Assembly (NCBI GenBank): GCA_014208095.1
Contig: JACHMT010000002.1
Span: 434,001-498,000 of the forward strand
Origin: Actinospineispora eucalypti
Lineage (GTDB): Bacteria; Actinomycetota; Actinomycetes; Mycobacteriales; Pseudonocardiaceae
Direction of reading: 5' to 3'
Length of the DNA: 64,000 nucleotides
Positions 58,796 to 64,000 of this stretch are shown here, piece after piece (within the stretch, counting starts at the first letter, position 1; every line of letters begins with the position of its first letter). A program made the translations under genes and the position numbers. Below the pieces are notes generated by a model. It had not been told where the DNA came from and made no database searches. It worked only from the letters and a program-made list of their open reading frames with translations.

Positions 58796-60166
58796 CTAGC
58801 CGCGCAAGTCGGCGGCGATCTGGCGGGCGCGGATCGCGCCGGCCTGGCCTGCTCCTTCCACCCCGATGCCCAGGATCGGCGTCGAGCCGTCCCCGGCGAA
58901 GTACAGCCCGGGCACCTCGGAGCTCTGCGGCGGCAGCTTGGGGCCGTGGGTGAGCGGGTTCAGCCAGTGGTGTTTGTGGGTCATCTCGGTGCGGTCCACA
59001 GTGGCGTCGTGGAAGCCCGGGAACATGTCCTCCTGCAGGTCGAGCAGGTGTTTCACCGCGCCGTCGTGGCCGCCGATCTCCGCGTAGGCTTCCTTGGAGA
59101 ACTGCGCCTGGGCGGCGAGCAGCCAGCGGCCCTCCTCGGTGGAGTCCGGGGCGATCGCCTGCATGGGGAACAGGTAGGCGAGGTTGCTGCCCGCCGCGTC
59201 GGCGACCATGGTCATGTTCTGTAGCGGCACCACGGGCTTGTCCAGCAGCGAGTACGTGCACGCGTCGTGCCCCAGCAGCTGGTTCGCGTAGTCCAGCGGG
59301 GCGGCCACCTCGGAAGCCAGCGGGCCGAGCAGCCCGGGTATCCGCGGGTTGCCCACCGCCAGCGCCACCGCGCGCCCGCGCACCTCGTCGCCGCCGCGCA
59401 GCGCGACCCCGGCCGCCCGGCCGTCCTCCACGATCAGCTGCTCCACCCGGGCACCCCGGCGCACCGGGCACCCGGCGGCGTCCAGGCCCCGGCCCAACGG
59501 CACCAGCAGCCCCTCCCACGGGTCCGGGCTGGGCGCGGTGACGAACGCCTCGCCGCTGACCAGGCCGCGCAGCATGCCCATCATCCCGTAGACCGAGACG
59601 TGCTCGGCCGCCACCTGTGGCGTGGTCTCGGTGAGGTTGGCCGCGAGCACACACATGATCATGGTCAGCGTCTGGTCGCCGCCCTGCTCGGCCACCCAGT
59701 GGGTGAGCGGGGTGCGCTGCAGCGCGGCCAGGTCCTCCCAGGACATGCGCAGCGCGACGTTCAGCACCCGCTCCAGGTCGGCGCGCAGCTCGTCCAGCGG
59801 GAACGGCACCAGCGGCGCCAGCACGTCCAGGATGGCGCTCGCCGACGGTGCGGCGCGCAGCTCCGCGCGGGCCCCGGTGGCCTTGTTCAGGATGTGCATC
59901 GGCGGGCTGACGTGGAACGACACCGGCGCGTTGACGATCCGTGCGGCGCTGAACCAGGAGCCGCCGTTCAGTCCCGGCTGGAAGATCGGGTGCTGCACGA
60001 ACCCCTTGCTGCGGGTGCCGAGCTGGGCCGAGCGCAGCGCCCAGCCCACCTCGGGGGTCTCGCAGACCACGGCCGCGCTCACCCCCTCGGCCACCAACTG
60101 GGCCGCACAGCACAGGCCCGCGACTCCGGCTCCGACCACCACCACGTCGGCATCGAGCTTCGGCAT
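58796..60166 (-). CDS. FAD-dependent phytoene-desaturase-like oxidoreductase
   Basis: A 456-residue flavoprotein: VVVVGAGVAGLCCAAQLVAEG for FAD, a long substrate domain, and the C-terminal GLYFAGDGSTPILGIGVEGAGQAGAIRARQIAADL. It resembles the phytoene desaturase/amine oxidase superfamily; the N-terminal arginine-rich turn of true carotenoid desaturases is not obvious. ATG 60166 has AAGGAG upstream; longer starts run into the divergent promoter. It is divergent from another flavoprotein of the same superfamily, separated by 85 bp with repeated TGACA sites. Confidence 0.88.
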   Translation of the reverse strand: MPKLDADVVVVGAGVAGLCCAAQLVAEGVSAAVVCETPEVGWALRSAQLGTRSKGFVQHPIFQPGLNGGSWFSAARIVNAPVSFHVSPPMHILNKATGARAELRAAPSASAILDVLAPLVPFPLDELRADLERVLNVALRMSWEDLAALQRTPLTHWVAEQGGDQTLTMIMCVLAANLTETTPQVAAEHVSVYGMMGMLRGLVSGEAFVTAPSPDPWEGLLVPLGRGLDAAGCPVRRGARVEQLIVEDGRAAGVALRGGDEVRGRAVALAVGNPRIPGLLGPLASEVAAPLDYANQLLGHDACTYSLLDKPVVPLQNMTMVADAAGSNLAYLFPMQAIAPDSTEEGRWLLAAQAQFSKEAYAEIGGHDGAVKHLLDLQEDMFPGFHDATVDRTEMTHKHHWLNPLTHGPKLPPQSSEVPGLYFAGDGSTPILGIGVEGAGQAGAIRARQIAADLRG

Positions 60167-60190
60167 CGTGCGCTCCTTAGAGGAAGGGCG

Positions 60191-60234
60191 TGACACAGCT
60201 CTCATGACTATGTGACACTTATCGCTGTATGTCA
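60191..60234. promoter_or_regulatory. TGACA/TGTCA sites in a divergent promoter
   Basis: TGACA at 60191 and 60213 and TGTCA at 60230 give one direct pair and one inverted pair (TGACA-N12-TGTCA, 60213-60234). They lie between two divergent flavoprotein genes and 17 bp before the start at 60252, suiting a dimeric regulator not encoded nearby. Confidence 0.5.
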
Positions 60235-60251
60235 ATCAGGGAGGTTTGAGC

Positions 60252-61592
60252 ATGCGGGTTGTGGTGGTGGGCGCCGGGCTGTCCGGACTGGCGGCCGCGC
60301 ACCGGCTGCGCCGGGCCGGGACGGAGGTCCTGGTGCTGGAGCGCGACGAGCTGCCCGGCGGGCGGGCCCGCAGCGAGCGCCACGGCGATTACCTGGTGGA
60401 CACCGGGCCGGACGCGCTGACCGGCAGCTACTCCAGCTATCTCGCACTGGTCGACGAACTGGGCCTGGCCGACCGCGTGGCGCCGAGCAGCCCGGTGGTC
60501 GGCCTGGTGCGGGACGGCCGGCTGATCGACATCGATCCGCGCCGGCCGTGGCGGGCGCTCACCCGGCGGGCCCTCGGCCCGGCCGCGGCCGGGCGGCTGC
60601 TCACCGGTTGGCTGCGCCTGCGCAAGGCCGCCCGGGACGTGGACTCCTACGAACTGGTCAACCGGGCCGACCTGGACGACCCGGACGTCAGCGCGCACGA
60701 CCTCGCGCTGCGCACGTTCGGCACCGAGGTGGCCGAGTACCTGGTCGACCCGGTCATGCGGCTGACCACGGGCAGCGGGGCGCGCACCGCCTCGGCGCTG
60801 AACCTGCTCGGCGCCCTGCGGGCCTGGACCGCACCGGTGGTGAACGTGCGGGGCGGGTTGGACCGGCTACCGGCCGCCCTAGCCGCCGAGGTACCGGTGA
60901 CCTACGGCGCCACGGTCACCGGCGTGGACGAAAGCGACGACGGGGTGCGGGTGCGCTACCTGGATGCCGGGGGCGAGGCCCACACCGTCGACGCGGACGG
61001 CTGCGTGATCGGCGCGATGTACCACACGGCGGTGGAGATCTGGCCGTCGTTGAAGGGCTACTCGCCGGAGTTCGCCGACCGGCTGGCCGACGTGAAGCTG
61101 GTGAGCGTCTCGCTGGGCTACCGGGCGCGCACCCGCAGCGCCGCGTACATCGTGCAGGTACCCACCGCCGAGCTGGCCGACGTGCTGCTCATCTTCCTGC
61201 AGCACAACAAGGCCCCCGACCGCGCCCCGGACGGGCACAGCCTGATCACCCTCTACACCGACACCACCGTCACCGACCGCTACCTGGGCCGCACCGACGA
61301 ACAGATCGTGGACTGGGCGGCCGGCACCGTCGAGGCCCTGTGCCCCGAGCTGGCCGGGAGGCGCGACCTGGCCGTGGTGACCCGCTGGCCCAAGGCCGGC
61401 TACCTGGCCACCCCCGGGTTCTGGCGCCGGGCGGCCGGCCTGCTCGACGCGCTGCCCGCCGACGGCCGGGTGCGGCTGGCCGGCGACCTGTTCGGCGCCG
61501 GCTCGATGGAGTCCGCCGTGCGGTGGGGCGAGCGGGCCGCAACCGCGCTCCTGGATCTTGACCGGCAACCGAGGAGGCCGACATGTTCCTGA
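60252..61592 (+). CDS. FAD-dependent amine-oxidase/phytoene-desaturase-like protein
   Basis: A 446-residue flavoprotein: VVVVGAGLSGLAAAHRLRRAG with ERDELPGGRARSERHGDYLVDTGPDAL, the standard FAD opening of protoporphyrinogen oxidase and carotenoid desaturases. The C-terminus RVRLAGDLFGAGSMESAVRWGERAATALL completes the fold. GGGAGG precedes ATG 60252. The next gene overlaps its end by 10 bp and codes for a seven-helix membrane protein, so desaturation or oxidation of a membrane lipid or isoprenoid is a possibility. Confidence 0.9.
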   Translation: MRVVVVGAGLSGLAAAHRLRRAGTEVLVLERDELPGGRARSERHGDYLVDTGPDALTGSYSSYLALVDELGLADRVAPSSPVVGLVRDGRLIDIDPRRPWRALTRRALGPAAAGRLLTGWLRLRKAARDVDSYELVNRADLDDPDVSAHDLALRTFGTEVAEYLVDPVMRLTTGSGARTASALNLLGALRAWTAPVVNVRGGLDRLPAALAAEVPVTYGATVTGVDESDDGVRVRYLDAGGEAHTVDADGCVIGAMYHTAVEIWPSLKGYSPEFADRLADVKLVSVSLGYRARTRSAAYIVQVPTAELADVLLIFLQHNKAPDRAPDGHSLITLYTDTTVTDRYLGRTDEQIVDWAAGTVEALCPELAGRRDLAVVTRWPKAGYLATPGFWRRAAGLLDALPADGRVRLAGDLFGAGSMESAVRWGERAATALLDLDRQPRRPTCS

Positions 61593-62389
61593 CCGCCGTC
61601 GACGTGCCACCGGTCGGCATGACCACGCCGGTGGGCGCGCAGACCACCGCCCAGCTGGCCATCGGTGCCGTGGTCGCCGCGATGGTGCTCGGCGCCCTCT
61701 GGCGCTGGTACCGCACCGGGCAGCCGACCGGGGTGCTCCTGCTGGTCGGCGGGCTCGGCTGTTCGATGAACGAGGCGTTGGTCGACCAGCTCGGCCACTG
61801 CTGGTTTCCCCCGGACGGCGCGATCGCCTACTCGGCCTTCGGCTACGCGGTGCCATGGTGGGTGGTGACCGCCTATGTCGGCTTCTTCGGCGGGCTGACC
61901 TGGCTCACCGCCGAACTGCTGGCCACCGGGCCGACCCGACGGCGGATGTGGGCGGCCATCGGCGGCGTGTGGGTGGTGAACCTGATCCTGGAGATGCCCA
62001 TCCTGGCCAGCGGGCTCTACCAGTACTACGGCTACCAGCCGCTGGAGGTGGGCGGCTTCCCGCTCAACTGGCTGGTCATCAACTCACTGGGCTCGCTGTT
62101 CGCCGCGGTGCTGGTGGCCCGGCTGCCCTGGTGGTTCACTGGCGCCCGCCGGCTTCTGCTGGTGCTGGTGCCGTACGTGACCTACTTCGCGTCCTGGGTG
62201 GCGCACATGCCGCTGTTCCTGGCGCACAACGCCGACGTGTCCGACCCGGCCCGCCTCTTCGCGGCCGTGCTGTGCATCCTGCTCGGGCTGGTCGCAATGG
62301 ACGCGCTGGTCCGGACCGGCGTGGCGCCGACTGTGGGTCACCGGCCCGCGGTGCCGGCCGATGACCCACAGCGCGCGTCGGTCAGGTGA
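61583..62389 (+). CDS. Seven-helix membrane protein of unknown function
   Basis: A 268-residue polytopic protein with about seven hydrophobic segments (QLAIGAVVAAMVLGALWRWY, GVLLLVGGLGCSMNEALVDQ, VPWWVVTAYVGFFGGLTWL, and others). Charged residues at helix ends, NEALVDQLGHCWF and NLILEMPILASG, might be catalytic or metal sites. It is translationally coupled to the flavoprotein at 60252 by a 10-bp overlap. Topology recalls carotenoid-hydratase or lipid-modifying membrane enzymes, but no family was recognised. It overlaps the convergent aldehyde dehydrogenase by 8 bp. Confidence 0.75.
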   Translation: MFLTAVDVPPVGMTTPVGAQTTAQLAIGAVVAAMVLGALWRWYRTGQPTGVLLLVGGLGCSMNEALVDQLGHCWFPPDGAIAYSAFGYAVPWWVVTAYVGFFGGLTWLTAELLATGPTRRRMWAAIGGVWVVNLILEMPILASGLYQYYGYQPLEVGGFPLNWLVINSLGSLFAAVLVARLPWWFTGARRLLLVLVPYVTYFASWVAHMPLFLAHNADVSDPARLFAAVLCILLGLVAMDALVRTGVAPTVGHRPAVPADDPQRASVR

Positions 62390-63821
62390 AGATGGACTGG
62401 GTCTGCTGGTAGTGGCCGATGGCCTCGGGGCCGAGCTCACGCCCGAGGCCGCTGGCCTTCACCCCGCCGAACGGAGCGGTCGGGTCGAGCATGAAGTTGT
62501 TCAGCCCGATGCTGCCGGTCTGCACCCGCCGCGCGACGGCGAGGCCGCGCTCGTCGTCCCCGGTCCACACCGAGCCGCCGAGCCCGTAGTCGGAGTCGTT
62601 GGCGATCCGCACGGCATCGTCGTCGTCGGCGTAGGGGATCAGCGACAGCACCGGGCCGAAGATCTCCTCCTGGGCGATGGTGTGGTTGTTGTCCACGTCG
62701 GCGAAGATCGTCGGCTGGACGAACCAGCCCTTGTCCCGGTCCGGGCGGCCGCCGCCGACCACCACCCGGGCGCCCTCGGCCTTGCCCTTGGCGATGTAAC
62801 CCTCCACCCGGTCCCGCTGCCGGTCGCTGGCCAGCGGGCCGACCTGGGTGGTCTCGTCCAGCGCGTCACCGACGGCCAGCGAGCCGGCCAGGGCGGCGAA
62901 CACTTCGACCACCTCGTCGTAGCGCGAGCGGGGAGCGAGCACCCGGGTGCCCAGGAAGCAGGTCTGCCCGTTGTTCAGCAGGGTCGCGGTGAACAGCTTC
63001 TCGCCGATGGCGGCCAGGTCCAGCTGGGCGTCGTCCAGCACGATCGCGGCCGACTTGCCGCCCAGCTCCAGGGTCACCGGCCGGAGCAGCCGCCCGCACA
63101 CCTCGCCGATGCTGCGCCCGGCCGCCGTGGAGCCGGTGAACGAGACCTTGTCGATGCCCGGGTGGGACACCAGGTAGGCGCCGATCTCCCGGCCGCCGGG
63201 CACCCAGTTGATCACCCCGGCCGGGATGCCGGCCTCGCTGGCCGCCTCGGCCAGTGGCACCGAGTCGAGCACGGTCTCCGGCGACGGCTTGATCACCAGC
63301 GTGCAGCCGGCGGCCAGCGCGGGCGCGTACTTGAACGCGGCCAGCGACTGCGGGAAGTTCCACGGCACGATCGCGCCGACCACACCGATCGGGTATCGGC
63401 GCACGATGGTGGTGCCGCCGAGCAGGCCGGGACGACGTTCCTCCGGCTCGGCCTGCCGGATCACCCCGGCGTAGTAGCGCAGCAGCACCGAGGGGAAGAC
63501 CCCTTCGAAACGCGAGGAGATGGCAACCGGCATGCCGTTCTGCGCGCTGACCAGCTTGGCGATCTCCTGGCCCCGCTTGTCCAGGGCGTCGGCGAACCGC
63601 TCCAGCGCGGCCGCCCGGTCGGTCGGCGCCCAGCGCGCCCAGCCGTCCGGGTCCTCGAAGGCCGCCCGCGCCGCCGCGACGGCGGCGTCCACGTCGGCCT
63701 CCTGGGCCTCGGGCACGGAGCCGATGATCTCCTCGGTGCTGGCCGAGCGCACCTCGATCCGCTGGCCGGAGCTGGGTGACGCCCACTCGCCGCCGATGAA
63801 CAGGGTGTCGTGCTGCGACAT
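62382..63821 (-). CDS. NAD(P)-dependent aldehyde dehydrogenase
   Basis: A 479-residue aldehyde dehydrogenase: IVPWNFPQSLAAFKYAPALAAG, LVIKPSPETVLDS, SFTGSTAAGR, VTLELGGKSAAIVLDD with catalytic Glu, and nucleophile Cys in LNNGQTCFLGTR. EEIFGPVLSLIPY and PFGGVKASGLGRELG finish the fold. ATG 63821 has AAAGGAGAAAG upstream. Tail-to-tail overlap with the membrane-protein gene. The 180 bp beyond its start up to the window end hold its promoter and no further gene that I could see. Confidence 0.94.
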   Translation of the reverse strand: MSQHDTLFIGGEWASPSSGQRIEVRSASTEEIIGSVPEAQEADVDAAVAAARAAFEDPDGWARWAPTDRAAALERFADALDKRGQEIAKLVSAQNGMPVAISSRFEGVFPSVLLRYYAGVIRQAEPEERRPGLLGGTTIVRRYPIGVVGAIVPWNFPQSLAAFKYAPALAAGCTLVIKPSPETVLDSVPLAEAASEAGIPAGVINWVPGGREIGAYLVSHPGIDKVSFTGSTAAGRSIGEVCGRLLRPVTLELGGKSAAIVLDDAQLDLAAIGEKLFTATLLNNGQTCFLGTRVLAPRSRYDEVVEVFAALAGSLAVGDALDETTQVGPLASDRQRDRVEGYIAKGKAEGARVVVGGGRPDRDKGWFVQPTIFADVDNNHTIAQEEIFGPVLSLIPYADDDDAVRIANDSDYGLGGSVWTGDDERGLAVARRVQTGSIGLNNFMLDPTAPFGGVKASGLGRELGPEAIGHYQQTQSIFT

Positions 63822-64000
63822 GCTTTCTCCTTTGAAGGTCCGCGGGTGCGCCGGGACGGAGCGCACAAGGCCGCGACTGCGTCGTCCGGCGGCGCGGCCA
63901 TGGGCCTTCAGCCTAGTACGGAACAGTGTTCTCTTAGGAGGGATCTACCACCCCCCTTCGAGAGAAGACCGAAACCGGGTGGGCGGCCGGCGCGCGTGCC

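Overview
The window is 64 kb of very GC-rich DNA (most genes near 70-75% GC, with many GTG starts and 4-bp ATGA/GTGA stop/start overlaps). Gene content points to a mycelial actinobacterium, most likely Pseudonocardiaceae (Amycolatopsis-like). The signs are a mycofactocin-coupled SDR, PPOX/F420-type flavoproteins, DUF35/thiolase-like and paired acyl-CoA dehydrogenase genes, an XRE-TPR regulator and a DUF4232-like lipoprotein. The genus is an inference from gene families.

Layout. 1-2416: 3' part of a tripartite tricarboxylate transporter (TctC-TctB-TctA). 2678-6156: a short Clp/Hsp100 ATPase, two exported proteins and a cupin. 6250-31806: a roughly 25-kb CoA-ester catabolic island with a thiolase/aldolase-like protein, three acyl-CoA ligases, a separate DUF35 protein, three acyl-CoA dehydrogenases (two adjacent as a likely heteromer), two enoyl-CoA hydratases, a FAS1-like/MaoC dehydratase, two aldehyde dehydrogenases, a P450, an amidohydrolase, three SDRs, a PEP-swivel protein lacking an ATP-grasp domain, and two FCD-GntR repressors. 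Together these could take up, activate, hydroxylate and beta-oxidise an unknown (terpenoid, steroid-like or aromatic) acid. A near-identical 11-bp palindrome, CGAAT-W-ATTCG, recurs in three of its promoters.

31885-53592: mixed metabolism and regulation, arranged as short divergent or convergent units. It holds a CYTH-CHAD protein, a Baeyer-Villiger-type monooxygenase beside an amine-oxidase-like flavoprotein, an NCS1 permease with a metallo-beta-lactamase-fold hydrolase and TetR, a thioredoxin-reductase-like gene, XRE-cupin, MBL hydrolase-carboxylesterase, MocR, an AhpD-like protein, TetR with an SMR pair, ArsR-SDR, and TetR/fadB2/fadE. Several divergent promoters hold clear palindromic operators.

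53594-58650: a patch of visibly lower GC with gene remnants, small exported or membrane proteins, and a SLOG-like nucleotide-binding protein followed directly by an XRE-TPR regulator. It looks horizontally acquired.

58796-63821: two divergent phytoene-desaturase/amine-oxidase-like flavoproteins, a seven-helix membrane protein and an aldehyde dehydrogenase.

The most striking non-gene signal is a dispersed set of long imperfect palindromes, up to about 320 bp, that fill the wide gaps between convergent genes. Two of them (2414-2648 and 41305-41625) are related in sequence. Others supply or abut stop codons, and one (28955-29031) has a decayed partial copy at 58620-58640. No tRNA, rRNA, CRISPR array or transposase was seen.
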